Below the pieces are notes generated by a model that was not told the origin of the DNA, ran no database searches, and saw nothing but the letters and a program-made list of their open reading frames with translations. 64,000 nt of DNA, from the NCBI GenBank assembly GCA_024919035.1, contig CP103442.1, forward strand, positions 434,001 through 498,000, read 5' to 3'. The translations under genes were made by a program, and so were the position numbers. Positions 1 through 8,012 of the stretch are shown here, one piece after another (the first letter of the stretch is position 1; every line of letters starts with the position of its first letter). Source of the DNA: Methylophilaceae bacterium LSUCC0401. Its GTDB lineage: Bacteria > Pseudomonadota > Gammaproteobacteria > Burkholderiales > Methylophilaceae.

Positions 1-224
1 ATGGGTTGCGTTTTTATTTCAAATGAAGGGATGTAAAAAAATATCGAATACACAATAGGGGATAAAATAAGTCCAGCGATTACAAATAAACGCCAACTAT
101 TTTCATGCAATGGATTAGCTAAAAAACCACGTATCATTCCGCTAACACCAAAAATTTTTCCGTTAAAGAAAAGCAGTGTGAGGATACCAATTCCGATTCC
201 AAAGCCTCCTAATACATAATTCAT
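1..224 (-). CDS. YeeE/YedE family (DUF395) membrane transporter, N-terminal part
   Basis: The reading frame starts at an ATG on the minus strand and stays open to the window edge, giving 74 residues of a longer protein. The N-terminus is hydrophobic and glycine-rich (MNYVLGGFGIGIG), followed by FNGKIFGVSGMIRG and a second membrane segment (LFVIAGLILSPIVYSIFF). This matches the first repeat of YeeE/YedE (PF04143) proteins, integral membrane proteins linked to uptake of thiosulfate or other sulfur compounds. It is divergent from cfa with about 120 bases between starts. The C-terminal part lies outside the window, so substrate and length cannot be judged. Family assignment is by motif memory only. 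Confidence 0.65.
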   Translation of the reverse strand, partial: MNYVLGGFGIGIGILTLLFFNGKIFGVSGMIRGFLANPLHENSWRLFVIAGLILSPIVYSIFFYIPSFEIKTQP

Positions 225-347
225 AATTTTTTTTCTAATTTTTAACGAGCCAACATTTTATATGAATTTAAACTAAATAATTTGCTAAATCATGGATTTT
301 TTTTGTTTTCCTTAATAGAATAAATTAAACAATGTTTTGACTTTATT

Positions 348-1472
348 ATGAGTTCGTCACGACAAATCATTACAAATCTGTTGCAACAAGCAGGCATCAC
401 AATCGGGGGTCCGCGCGACTGGGATATGATTATCCATAATGATCAATGCTTTGACATGATCATTAGTAACTGGTCATTAGGGCTAGGTGAGTCGTATATG
501 CATGGGATGTGGGATTGTAAAAGACTCGATCAATTCTTCACCAAAATCCTAGGAGCCAACCTTGATCATCAGGCCAAGACGGGCATGAGCTTTTCATTGG
601 CATGGCATGTCTTACGCTATAAATTTTTAAATCTGCAAAACATTCAGCGGGCCTTCGAGGTGGGTGAGAGGCATTATGATTTAGGGAACTCCTTCTTTGA
701 AAGCATGCTGGATCCATTCATGCAATACTCATGCGGGTATTGGGATAAGGCGAAAAATCTAAATCAAGCCCAGGTTAATAAATTGGATATGATTTGTCAA
801 AAATTACATTTACAGCCGGGCGATCGGGTATTGGAAATAGGCTGTGGCTGGGGAGGCTTTGCTGAGTACGCCATCAAGCATTATCAGATTGACTACACCG
901 GTGTCTCAATCTCCAAAGAGCAAATTCAGTATGCGAAAAAACGACTCAAGGGTCTAAAAGCCTCATTTAAACTTCAGGACTACCGAAAGGTCACGGGTCG
1001 TTTTGATAAGATTGTCTCGATTGGGATGTTTGAACATGTGGGCCGTAAAAATTATCGGGATTATTTTGAATTGGTGAATCATTGTTTACATCAGGATGGT
1101 TTATTTTTATTACACACCATCGGATGCAATCAAACAAAAACGGCGACAGATCCTTGGATTCATAAGTATATTTTCCCCAATGGATACATCCCGTCAAATC
1201 AGCAGATCACAAAATATGCGGAAGGATTGCTGCAATTAGAGGATTGGCATAATTTTGGTCCATACTATGATTTGACGCTCATGGCGTGGTATCAAAATTT
1301 TTCTCAACACTGGAAACAGTTTCAAAAGCAATATCCTGAAAGCTTTTTTAGGATGTGGAAATACTATCTACTCTGTTGCGCTGGCTACTTTCGATCCAGA
1401 AAGGGGCAATTGTGGCAGATTGTGTATAGGCACATTAATTCACAAAAGCCATACCAAAGTTATCGACCATAG
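348..1472 (+). CDS. cfa: cyclopropane-fatty-acyl-phospholipid synthase
   Basis: A 374-residue protein of normal length for Cfa, which transfers a methylene group from S-adenosylmethionine to the double bond of phospholipid acyl chains at the inner membrane, a typical envelope stress adaptation. Visible features are the ERHYDLGNSFF motif (about residue 107), YSCGYW (about 127), the SAM-binding loop VLEIGCGWGG (161-170) and the Cfa-typical C-terminus with a Trp/Tyr-rich helix (WKYYLLCCAGYFRSRKGQLW). The ATG start gives a complete N-terminal domain. Transcribed alone, with a hairpin over its stop codon. Function is secure from family motifs. Confidence 0.95.
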   Translation: MSSSRQIITNLLQQAGITIGGPRDWDMIIHNDQCFDMIISNWSLGLGESYMHGMWDCKRLDQFFTKILGANLDHQAKTGMSFSLAWHVLRYKFLNLQNIQRAFEVGERHYDLGNSFFESMLDPFMQYSCGYWDKAKNLNQAQVNKLDMICQKLHLQPGDRVLEIGCGWGGFAEYAIKHYQIDYTGVSISKEQIQYAKKRLKGLKASFKLQDYRKVTGRFDKIVSIGMFEHVGRKNYRDYFELVNHCLHQDGLFLLHTIGCNQTKTATDPWIHKYIFPNGYIPSNQQITKYAEGLLQLEDWHNFGPYYDLTLMAWYQNFSQHWKQFQKQYPESFFRMWKYYLLCCAGYFRSRKGQLWQIVYRHINSQKPYQSYRP

Positions 1473-1507
1473 GTTATGATCAAATTGAACCCTTATGGTC
1501 TTGTTTT
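1465..1507 (+). terminator. probable rho-independent terminator of cfa
   Basis: GACCATAGG at the end of cfa pairs with CCTTATGGTC about 17 bases later (one bulged T), followed by TTGTTTT. The cfa stop codon lies inside the left arm. The U-run is interrupted and the loop is long, so this is a moderate prediction. Confidence 0.5.
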
Positions 1508-1523
1508 GTATTAAAGGAGCCCA

Positions 1524-1745
1524 ATGAAGTTTGTAAAGCTTTTATTACTCGCTGTCGTGATTTATTATCTGATTTATTATTTTTTTTCACCTTATCAACA
1601 ATGCATCAGGGAATTTAATGGAAGTGGGGTATCAATGGATGAGATTGAGGGTACTCCGGATAAAATTCAAACGCAAAGAAGGCAATTGCTTAATATTGCT
1701 AAAGATGGTCACAAGCAAGATTGTGCCTCACGTCACCATTGGTAA
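1524..1745 (+). CDS. small membrane-anchored hypothetical protein
   Basis: A 73-residue protein with an excellent ribosome binding site (AAAGGAG, 6 bases before ATG). Residues 4-21 form one hydrophobic segment rich in Leu, Val, Ile and Tyr; the rest is polar with two cysteines (CIREFNGSG and QDCASRHHW), which would be periplasmic if the N-terminus is a signal anchor. No known family recognised. It ends one base before the stop of the convergent selO gene. Short downstream spacing from cfa suggests possible read-through from that promoter. Confidence 0.65.
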   Translation: MKFVKLLLLAVVIYYLIYYFFSPYQQCIREFNGSGVSMDEIEGTPDKIQTQRRQLLNIAKDGHKQDCASRHHW

Positions 1746-1746
1746 C

Positions 1747-3198
1747 TTAAGTCCCACAAAAAGTTTTAAATGTTTGTTCAAACTCTATACTTGAAGGTTC
1801 CAGGTAGCGGGAATCTTTGGGTGAACTGAATGGATTTTTGATGACCTCCAGCAGATCATGAAAAGGGTTCATATTGCCTTGTGTGGCCTGTTCAAGACTT
1901 TCTTCAACCAAATGATTTCTCGGGATCACGAGTGGATTGGCGGCATCCATTAGCTGCTGACTGTGCTGTTGTTGATGTTCTGGGATACGCTCATTTCTTT
2001 TTAGAACCCACTGACGAAATGCCTCACTCGATGCCATACCGGGGTCAAGTAATTCGGGTTGATTGAGGTGTCGAAAGGTGAGGGTAAAGTCTGCTTGATG
2101 AGTCTCCATCATCTTGAGTAAATCTTCAATCAGTTCGAGGTCATCGTCCGATTGTGTTTTGATGCCAATTTTATGACGCATGATTTGTAACCAGTGTTGG
2201 GTGTAAACGTGTTTGAATGTATCCAAGAGTTCTAAGGCTTTTTCTTTTGCTACCTCGATGTCATCGTTAAACAAAGGCAGTAAGGTTTCTGCAAATCGCG
2301 TCAGGTTCCATTGACCTATGATGGGTTGATTCTGGTATGCGTAGCGTCCATGCCGATCGATCGAGCTGAAAACAGTGTTGGGGTGATAGTGATTCATGAA
2401 CGCACAAGGACCGTAATCAATGGACTCTCCAGGGATGGACATGTTATCCGTATTCATCACCCCGTGAATAAAACCAACACACATCCATTGAGCAATAAGC
2501 CTGGCTTGATTGTTAATCACTGCTTGTAAAAGTTTTTCATATCGATTCTCCTCATTGATCAGCTCAGGAAAATGACGCTCAATCACATAGTCTGAAAAAT
2601 TTTGTAACAGGGATTTCTCCAGCGTGGCCGCATACTCAAAGGTGCCCACACGGATATGACTTTTTGCAACACGAATCAGCATCGCACCCGGCAAGGTTGT
2701 TTCCCGAAAAACAGGATCACCGGTACTCATCACTCCCAATGATCGTGTCGTTGGAATTCCAAGATGATACATCGCTTCACTGATCAGGTACTCTCTTAAC
2801 ATGGGTCCCATGGCAGCTAAACCATCTCCACCTCGAGCATATATTGTAGGTCCAGAGCCTTTGAGTTGAATGTCAAATCGGCTCATCTGTGAGGTCACAT
2901 GTTCTCCTAGCAGCACGGCACGTCCATCACCCAGTTTCACAAAATGACCAAATTGGTGGCCACAATAAGCCTGTGAAATCGGCTGCGCATTTTGAGGCAA
3001 TTTGTCTCCATTGGCAATAATAAAACCTTCTTGCTCAAGCTCTGAGATATTTAGTTCAAGTGCCTGAGCCAGTTCTTGGTTAAAGATAATATTCTGTGGC
3101 GCTCTGAATTGCTTGATGGTTTGTTGGGTATAGAAATCTTTTGGGAGCGTTAGGTATGAGTTGATAAAATTAAAACCAAAAGATACAGGTGATGTCAT
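1747..3198 (-). CDS. selO: SelO/YdiU family protein adenylyltransferase (AMPylator)
   Basis: A 483-residue protein of the SelO pseudokinase fold, which transfers AMP from ATP to Ser, Thr or Tyr of target proteins and is linked to redox homeostasis. Diagnostic motifs: GHQFGHFVKLGDGRAVLLGE, KGSGPTIYARGGDGLAA, MLREYLISEAMYHLGIPTTR, and the metal and nucleotide site MNTDNMSIPGESIDYGP. The C-terminus FKTFCGT has a cysteine encoded by TGT at the position that is selenocysteine in some eukaryotic homologues. The ATG start gives the family-typical N-terminus. The zinc-ribbon micro-gene lies 88 bases upstream on the same strand. Family call is firm; the targets are unknown. Confidence 0.93.
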   Translation of the reverse strand: MTSPVSFGFNFINSYLTLPKDFYTQQTIKQFRAPQNIIFNQELAQALELNISELEQEGFIIANGDKLPQNAQPISQAYCGHQFGHFVKLGDGRAVLLGEHVTSQMSRFDIQLKGSGPTIYARGGDGLAAMGPMLREYLISEAMYHLGIPTTRSLGVMSTGDPVFRETTLPGAMLIRVAKSHIRVGTFEYAATLEKSLLQNFSDYVIERHFPELINEENRYEKLLQAVINNQARLIAQWMCVGFIHGVMNTDNMSIPGESIDYGPCAFMNHYHPNTVFSSIDRHGRYAYQNQPIIGQWNLTRFAETLLPLFNDDIEVAKEKALELLDTFKHVYTQHWLQIMRHKIGIKTQSDDDLELIEDLLKMMETHQADFTLTFRHLNQPELLDPGMASSEAFRQWVLKRNERIPEHQQQHSQQLMDAANPLVIPRNHLVEESLEQATQGNMNPFHDLLEVIKNPFSSPKDSRYLEPSSIEFEQTFKTFCGT

Positions 3199-3286
3199 TT
3201 TTTATTTAGTTATGATGTAAGTATCGATTGAAGTTTAACATAGGATATTTAGGCTATTGGTGAGCAAATTAAATTTCACTTTGAAA

Positions 3287-3466
3287 TTATTTTTTTATAG
3301 CCTTCCAGGTTCCTCCGTACTGGTAACTGTTAGGGTAATTCGACTTAATTTTTTGTAAACAGGGGTCGCACAGGAACTGCCAGGTTTCTAGTTGATCATA
3401 GCGACAACGAAAAAGGACTTCATTTAGCTGGCCACAAATGGAACAATGCTTGTGTCTTACTCTCAT
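3287..3466 (-). CDS. small zinc-ribbon protein (59 aa)
   Basis: An ATG-started frame of 59 codons with two CxxC knuckles: HCSICGQ near residue 8-12 and LCDPCLQ near 33-36, plus a free Cys at 21, and a conserved-looking C-terminal tail (YPNSYQYGGTWKAIKK). The CxxC-x20-CxxC layout indicates a single zinc-binding module; similar tiny proteins ending in YGGTWK occur across proteobacteria, to my recollection without a known function. It reads toward selO. Its start codon lies only 22 bases from the divergent membrane protein gene, so the two genes share a very compact promoter region. Confidence 0.7.
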   Translation of the reverse strand: MRVRHKHCSICGQLNEVLFRCRYDQLETWQFLCDPCLQKIKSNYPNSYQYGGTWKAIKK

Positions 3467-3488
3467 CGTAGTTTATTATAGGAAGTTC

Positions 3489-3680
3489 ATGAAAAAGCTT
3501 ATCATATTTTTTTTACTATCCACCCTTGCTACAATTGGAATGCGATTTATTCCAAACGTTGAAACCATCTGGTATTTATATTTTTTAGTATCCTCACTGA
3601 CCTATCTTTTAGGGATCTTTCTGCTATTTCGGATCGTATATATGCTTTTTAAAAAGTTTGATTTAATTGATACCAATTAA
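3489..3680 (+). CDS. small two-span membrane protein
   Basis: A 63-residue protein beginning MKKLIIFFLLSTLATIG, with a second hydrophobic span around YLYFLVSSLTYLLGIFLLFRIVYML and a basic C-terminus. The chosen ATG has AGGAAG eight bases upstream; an upstream ATG in the same frame lies inside the divergent zinc-ribbon gene and lacks a ribosome site. Unknown family. Both termini are probably cytoplasmic by the positive-inside rule. Confidence 0.6.
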   Translation: MKKLIIFFLLSTLATIGMRFIPNVETIWYLYFLVSSLTYLLGIFLLFRIVYMLFKKFDLIDTN

Positions 3681-3682
3681 AT

Positions 3683-3728
3683 TTTTAGAAACAATCACAA
3701 CTTTTGAGATGATTTATTGTCTCTAAAA
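3683..3728 (+). repeat. inverted repeat upstream of the pentapeptide-repeat gene
   Basis: TTTTAGAAACAAT and ATTGTCTCTAAAA form 13-base arms with one mismatch around a 20-base loop. It sits just before the ribosome site of the downstream gene. It could be a transcript hairpin (weak terminator of the upstream gene or mRNA leader structure) or a protein-binding palindrome. Confidence 0.4.
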
Positions 3729-3741
3729 TAGAGGATAAAGA

Positions 3742-4689
3742 ATGAATTTAAAAATTACACTTATCGCATCATCCATTTTTTTCTCTTTATCAATTTTTGC
3801 CGAAGAATTTAATAACCTGTGTGTCACCAGTTTGTCTGAAGGTAATTTTCATCAAACTGATTGCTCAATTAATCACAAGCTGAATGAAAAAGTCTATTGC
3901 TTTGGTAATCAGTCGGGAAAAGATATCTTTCTCAACAACCCCGATAAGGTGATCAAACAAGCTGAAAACTTTTACAAAGAATCCTTTGAGGACGAAAGGG
4001 TGAAAGTGACTCAGGATCAAGCTCATCAAGCGATTAATGACCCTGAGTGTGATTTGTCTAATCTTGATGTGTCCTATCTCAATTTTGCTGATCAAGATTT
4101 AACCCATTGTAGGATGGTGAATACTAGTTTTTTTGGAGCTGATCTGAGGGGGGCAAATTTATCAGGAGCCAATTTGCAAAGAGCTTACCTTAACCTCGCG
4201 CGCATTGAAAAAACAAATTTTAATGGGAGCAACCTCTCTATGGCCATTATTTTCCAGCCGATATTTGAAGACAACCAGTTCAATAATGCTAATTTAAGCG
4301 GGGCTCGAGTGATTGGCACACTGGGTAAGGTGAATATGTCCAATGCCAATTTGTCGAATGGACGTTTAGGTCTTGATGTTGGCAATCAACCCATGGGTCA
4401 AATGAAGTTTGATTCCAGCGGAGGAAATTTTGAAGGCACAAACTTTGAGGGGGCTGATTTGCACATTGCTAGTTTCAAGTTTGGCAATTTAAAAAATGCA
4501 AATCTTAAAAATACAAAACTCACCCGCTCTGAATTAATTCGTGCTGATTTAACGGGAGCTGATTTGACTGGGGCTGATTTAACCAATGCTGATATAAATG
4601 GAGCAAATTTCAAAGATGCTAAGGGTATGGATCGTGTGATCGGGTGGAAGCTGACCACAGGAAAATGTTTAAACTGCCCAGCGCGTTAA
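3742..4689 (+). CDS. secreted pentapeptide-repeat protein
   Basis: A 315-residue protein with a signal peptide (MNLKITLIASSIFFSLSIFA, cleavage before EEFN) so likely periplasmic. An N-terminal region of about 90 residues contains several cysteines (LCVTSL, DCSI, YCFG, CDLS) and is followed by A(D/N)LXX pentapeptide repeats from about residue 110 to 300, e.g. GADLRGANLSGANLQRA and GADLTGADLTGADLTNAD, expected to fold as a right-handed quadrilateral beta helix. The tail ends with GKCLNCPAR. Pentapeptide repeats are often scaffolds; no substrate can be deduced. AGGATAAAG precedes the ATG. At the DNA level the repeats are imperfect 15-base units. Confidence 0.85.
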   Translation: MNLKITLIASSIFFSLSIFAEEFNNLCVTSLSEGNFHQTDCSINHKLNEKVYCFGNQSGKDIFLNNPDKVIKQAENFYKESFEDERVKVTQDQAHQAINDPECDLSNLDVSYLNFADQDLTHCRMVNTSFFGADLRGANLSGANLQRAYLNLARIEKTNFNGSNLSMAIIFQPIFEDNQFNNANLSGARVIGTLGKVNMSNANLSNGRLGLDVGNQPMGQMKFDSSGGNFEGTNFEGADLHIASFKFGNLKNANLKNTKLTRSELIRADLTGADLTGADLTNADINGANFKDAKGMDRVIGWKLTTGKCLNCPAR

Positions 4690-4725
4690 AAATATTTAGA
4701 AAACTTATCTCAGGTGCGAGTTAAT

Positions 4726-4827
4726 CTAACTTTGAATTTTATCTAAGAAACCGCTTTTTACCAGAAGTAGATAGATTGCAAAATAGATAATCGCCGCGAT
4801 TAGGAGAATATAGAAAAATGTTTCCAT
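4726..4827 (-). CDS. 33-aa single-span membrane protein coupled to the ABC transporter
   Basis: The ATG overlaps the stop codon of the upstream ABC exporter gene as TAATG and is preceded by a strong GGAGGA ribosome site, so translation is almost certainly coupled. The peptide METFFYILLIAAIIYFAIYL... has one long hydrophobic helix and a short polar tail (KSGFLDKIQS). It is too short for standard gene callers. Its position suggests an accessory subunit or stabiliser of the transporter, but that is inference; no homologue is recalled. Confidence 0.6.
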   Translation of the reverse strand: METFFYILLIAAIIYFAIYLLLVKSGFLDKIQS

Positions 4828-6656
4828 TACAAGTCTCCTCCTATAAACCCTTGGCTTTGCTTACGCCACAATTTTGAATATAAACCTTTTTTACGGATGA
4901 GTTCTTCATGGGTGCCTTCTTCAATAATTTGACCCTTATCCATAACGATTAAACGGTCCATCATCGAAATTGTGGATAATCGATGAGCAATCGCAATCAC
5001 TGTTTTTTTAGCCATGAGTGTCTGCAGACTTTGTTGAATAATAGTTTCAACCTCAGAATCAAGCGCACTGGTGGCTTCATCTAGAATTAGGATAGGAGCA
5101 TTTTTTAACGCCAAGCGGGCAATTGCAATCCGCTGTTTTTGGCCTCCGGAAAGCTTTACTCCTCGCTCTCCCACATGAGAATCATAACCTGTTCTACCGT
5201 GTTGGTCTTTGAGTTGCATGATGAAGTCATGGCATTCGGCAATTTTAGCTGCCTTAATGATTTCAGTCATGGTGCTTTCGGGACGTCCGTAAGCAATATT
5301 CTCTTTGATGGAGCGATGGAGCAGAGAATTATCCTGCGACACTACTGAAATCGAGCTTCTTAAACTGGTTTGAGAGACTGATTTTATATCCTGTTGATTG
5401 ATTTGGATCGAACCGTCAGAGACATCATAAAATCTTAGTAGTAGATTAATTAAAGTTGATTTTCCAGCGCCAGAACGCCCCACAATTCCAATTCGCTCAT
5501 GTGCTTTGATGTTCAGGGAAAATGCTGAGAAAACCGGTTCTGCGCTGTAAGCAAAACTCACATTATCAAAGGTAATCGTTGCGTTATTTTTAATCACCAA
5601 GGGTTTAGCCTGTCTTGAATCATTGATAACAATTTTTTTCGACAGCATATTGAATCCATCTTGAGTCACACCAATGTTTTCAAAAAGACTGGCAATCTCC
5701 CACATCACCCAGTGAGAGATTCCATTGAGGCGCAATGCCATGGCTGTTGCTGCACCAACAATACCTATATTAATCAGACTTTCTGTCCAGAGAAAAATGG
5801 AGAGCACTGTGGTGCTTAGAATCAACATCACACTGAGGCTGTGATTAACGACTTCAATAAAGGTGACCTGACGCATTTGTTTGTGTACGGTTTTTAAAAA
5901 ATCAGTCATGGAGTTTTTTGCATAGGAGGACTCTCTGCCCGAGTGAGAAAAAAGTTTGACTAGATTTATATTGGTATACGCATCGGTGATTCGACCTGTC
6001 ATTAATGATCGGGCATCGGCTTGATTTTTGGATAGATGAATTAGTTTGGGTACAAAAAAGATCAACGATAACGTGTAAAAAAACAACCACACAAAGAAAG
6101 GAATCGATAGCGTTAGGCTGAATGAGCTTACAATGGCGATCATGGTAAAGATATATATCCCGACGTAGATGAGAATATCCGCTAATGTGAAGACTAAGTC
6201 TCTCATCGCTATTGCGGTTTGCATAACCTTGGCAGAAATTCTTCCAGAAAATTCATTGCTGTAAAAATCAAACGTTTGGTTTAATAGATGTTTATGAAAT
6301 TTCCATCGCAAAATCATGGGCATATTCCCTGCTAAGGATTGCCGTTTAAGTAACGACTGGAACAGGACGAGGAGGATAGTGGATACAAAGATGATAGCAA
6401 TAACCCCCAACTGCCAGCCAAAATCCTTAAAAAAGTTTTCGGGACCGGAAGTGATCATGTTAGAAATAATTAATCCAACGATTAGATAGAGCCCAGCTTC
6501 AATGCTAGCAATGATGCCTGTCAGAATCGACATGGCGGCAATATAACGCTTCATCCCTTTTAAACAATGCCAAATAAATTTGGACAGGGTCATGTCGCCC
6601 ACTGACAAATTCTCATTGGGAAATGGATTGATGATGTGCTCAAATTTTTTAAACAT
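4827..6656 (-). CDS. ABC exporter, fused membrane and ATPase domains (MsbA/LmrA-like)
   Basis: A 609-residue half-transporter that would act as a homodimer in the inner membrane. The N-terminal ~330 residues carry six hydrophobic spans (type IV exporter fold); the ATPase domain has Walker A GRSGAGKSTL, signature LSGGQKQRIAIARL, Walker B ILILDEATSALD and the H-loop IAHRLST. The ATG start was chosen because it overlaps the stop of the upstream PNPOx gene as TAATG; a TTG five codons earlier is less likely. It could export lipid, a peptide or a drug; the sequence does not decide. A 33-residue membrane protein is coupled to its end. Confidence 0.88.
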   Translation of the reverse strand: MFKKFEHIINPFPNENLSVGDMTLSKFIWHCLKGMKRYIAAMSILTGIIASIEAGLYLIVGLIISNMITSGPENFFKDFGWQLGVIAIIFVSTILLVLFQSLLKRQSLAGNMPMILRWKFHKHLLNQTFDFYSNEFSGRISAKVMQTAIAMRDLVFTLADILIYVGIYIFTMIAIVSSFSLTLSIPFFVWLFFYTLSLIFFVPKLIHLSKNQADARSLMTGRITDAYTNINLVKLFSHSGRESSYAKNSMTDFLKTVHKQMRQVTFIEVVNHSLSVMLILSTTVLSIFLWTESLINIGIVGAATAMALRLNGISHWVMWEIASLFENIGVTQDGFNMLSKKIVINDSRQAKPLVIKNNATITFDNVSFAYSAEPVFSAFSLNIKAHERIGIVGRSGAGKSTLINLLLRFYDVSDGSIQINQQDIKSVSQTSLRSSISVVSQDNSLLHRSIKENIAYGRPESTMTEIIKAAKIAECHDFIMQLKDQHGRTGYDSHVGERGVKLSGGQKQRIAIARLALKNAPILILDEATSALDSEVETIIQQSLQTLMAKKTVIAIAHRLSTISMMDRLIVMDKGQIIEEGTHEELIRKKGLYSKLWRKQSQGFIGGDL

Positions 6657-7195
6657 TATGGCGTAACCCAACTTTGTTCAAGAGTTTTAATATTGTAATT
6701 TGCACGCTGATGCCCATTGTTGCTTAAAACTAAAATATCTAACTCTTGAAAAAAAATTTCAATCACAGTGAATCGATTCATAGAAGCATCAAATTCATAA
6801 GCATTATGTGCTTCTATGATTGATTTAGGGGGAGGGTTAATCTGATAATCTTTTTTTTGAATATCGCTAAGATTTTGCCAATATTGTTGAGCATTCTCTT
6901 TACTTAAAATGTGAGCAAGGCTATTTACAGAGACCTGCATTTTTTTTCCAGCATCCCAAAATAATAAATTACAGCGTGCATTGTTTTTTAATTCTGTAAA
7001 TTTCTGACTTTTTTCATCAGTGAATATAACTAATGATTTTTGTTCCTCATTAAATTTTCTTGCAATAACAATTCGCTGAGATAAGGAATTATTAGTAAAT
7101 GACGCTAAGACAGGAAAGCGAAATTTTGATTTACGGTCTGCAGCACCTCTTTGAATATTTTTCAGTGCTTGGTTAATAAAGTCTGACAATTGCAT
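6656..7195 (-). CDS. pyridoxamine 5'-phosphate oxidase-like flavoprotein
   Basis: A 179-residue protein of the split-barrel FMN-binding fold. Features: RFPVLASFTNNSLSQRIVIARKF and SLVIFTDEKSQKFTEL, which match the FMN-binding strands, and a C-terminal NRFTVIEIFFQELDILVLSNN strand pair. The C-terminal residues that define true PdxH (an Arg-x-His-type substrate motif) are not seen, so it is better called PNPOx-like (Alr4036-type) than pdxH. AGAAGGA precedes the ATG. First gene of a three-gene operon with the ABC exporter, all joined by TAATG overlaps. Confidence 0.75.
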   Translation of the reverse strand: MQLSDFINQALKNIQRGAADRKSKFRFPVLASFTNNSLSQRIVIARKFNEEQKSLVIFTDEKSQKFTELKNNARCNLLFWDAGKKMQVSVNSLAHILSKENAQQYWQNLSDIQKKDYQINPPPKSIIEAHNAYEFDASMNRFTVIEIFFQELDILVLSNNGHQRANYNIKTLEQSWVTP

Positions 7196-7258
7196 ATCAT
7201 TCCTTCTCAGATTTGAGTCTTATTGCTTTTAAATATATAGTCATTTTTTGAATTTCAT

Positions 7259-7286
7259 AAAAAAAGGGCTTTTAGACCCTTTTTTT
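7259..7286. terminator. bidirectional rho-independent terminator
   Basis: A run of seven A followed by GGG, an eight-base loop, then CCC and a run of T forms a hairpin readable in both directions. On the minus strand it ends the transcript of the His-rich protein gene before it reaches the PNPOx operon. Confidence 0.7.
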
Positions 7287-7317
7287 ATTCATACATTCTC
7301 TTTTTGATTATACCGAT

Positions 7318-7581
7318 TTACTGTCCATAGGGTTTAGCCTTAAATTCATCTTCAACCGGTTCTTGATTTTCATCTTTTTTTGTATTGTCGTCAGATTCCA
7401 TTTCATGATGATCATGCCCTTCATGATCATGGCCATCTTTATGCTCATGATGCTCAGCCATCAAAAAAATATATTGCGATTCCTCTTTGCTGTTTTCATT
7501 GATTGGCTCAGCCTTTATCCCAGCAAAAGCACTCATTGATGATGAGATGATGAGGAGCGATACCAGTAATTTTGAATACAT
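7318..7581 (-). CDS. small secreted His/Asp-rich metal-binding protein
   Basis: An 87-residue precursor with a signal peptide (MYSKLLVSLLIISSSMSAFA, cleavage before GIKAE). The mature part has a dense histidine and acid stretch, HHEHKDGHDHEGHDHHEMES, and a Lys/Glu-rich tail. Such stretches bind Zn, Ni, Cu or Co in the periplasm as a buffer or chaperone. AAAGGT lies upstream of the ATG. It is monocistronic, followed by a terminator. The metal and partner are unknown; no metal transporter gene is adjacent. Confidence 0.7.
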   Translation of the reverse strand: MYSKLLVSLLIISSSMSAFAGIKAEPINENSKEESQYIFLMAEHHEHKDGHDHEGHDHHEMESDDNTKKDENQEPVEDEFKAKPYGQ

Positions 7582-7823
7582 ATTTTTGTACCTTTATAAA
7601 ATTAATTAAAGTAATTCACTCACCTTAAGAGAATGAGATGTCAATTTTGTTCAATGGATTACTGGATCTTTTTAGTGCTCCCTGTGTCCTGATAGCGTGC
7701 AAATCAATAAAGTAAATACATATCATTATAATTTTTTAAAATTTTATTCATTAGAATCAATAACTTATATTATCAAAACTATTGGTATAAAAATTGCATT
7801 AAATATAAAAAAGGAGACAACTA

Positions 7824-7958
7824 ATGTTTAATTTTTTAAGTTTAACTTATTGGTTTAATTTTTCAGAGTTAACTCAGGGCCAATTTATAATGCTTTTATT
7901 TATTTTATTTGTTATTTTCGACCTTAGTTTTCCTAAGCGCTCTAAAGTAAATAAATAG
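7824..7958 (+). CDS. 44-aa single-span membrane protein
   Basis: An ATG frame of 45 codons preceded by a textbook ribosome site (AAGGAG, seven bases before ATG). The peptide has a mixed amphipathic N-terminus (MFNFLSLTYWFNFSEL), one hydrophobic helix (FIMLLFILFVIFDL) and a basic C-terminus (PKRSKVNK). No family recognised. The strong ribosome site in otherwise gene-free sequence is the main support. The approximately 240 bases before it are AT-rich and hold no other frame I can support. Confidence 0.5.
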   Translation: MFNFLSLTYWFNFSELTQGQFIMLLFILFVIFDLSFPKRSKVNK

Positions 7959-8012
7959 CTTTTAATTATTCTATGATTCTCTGTTATGATCTTGCCAAAG
8001 GTGACAAGATCT

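Noticed and set aside
1742-1770. Possible selenocysteine at the C-terminus of SelO
   Set aside because: The codon is TGT (Cys), not TGA, and no SECIS element is needed.
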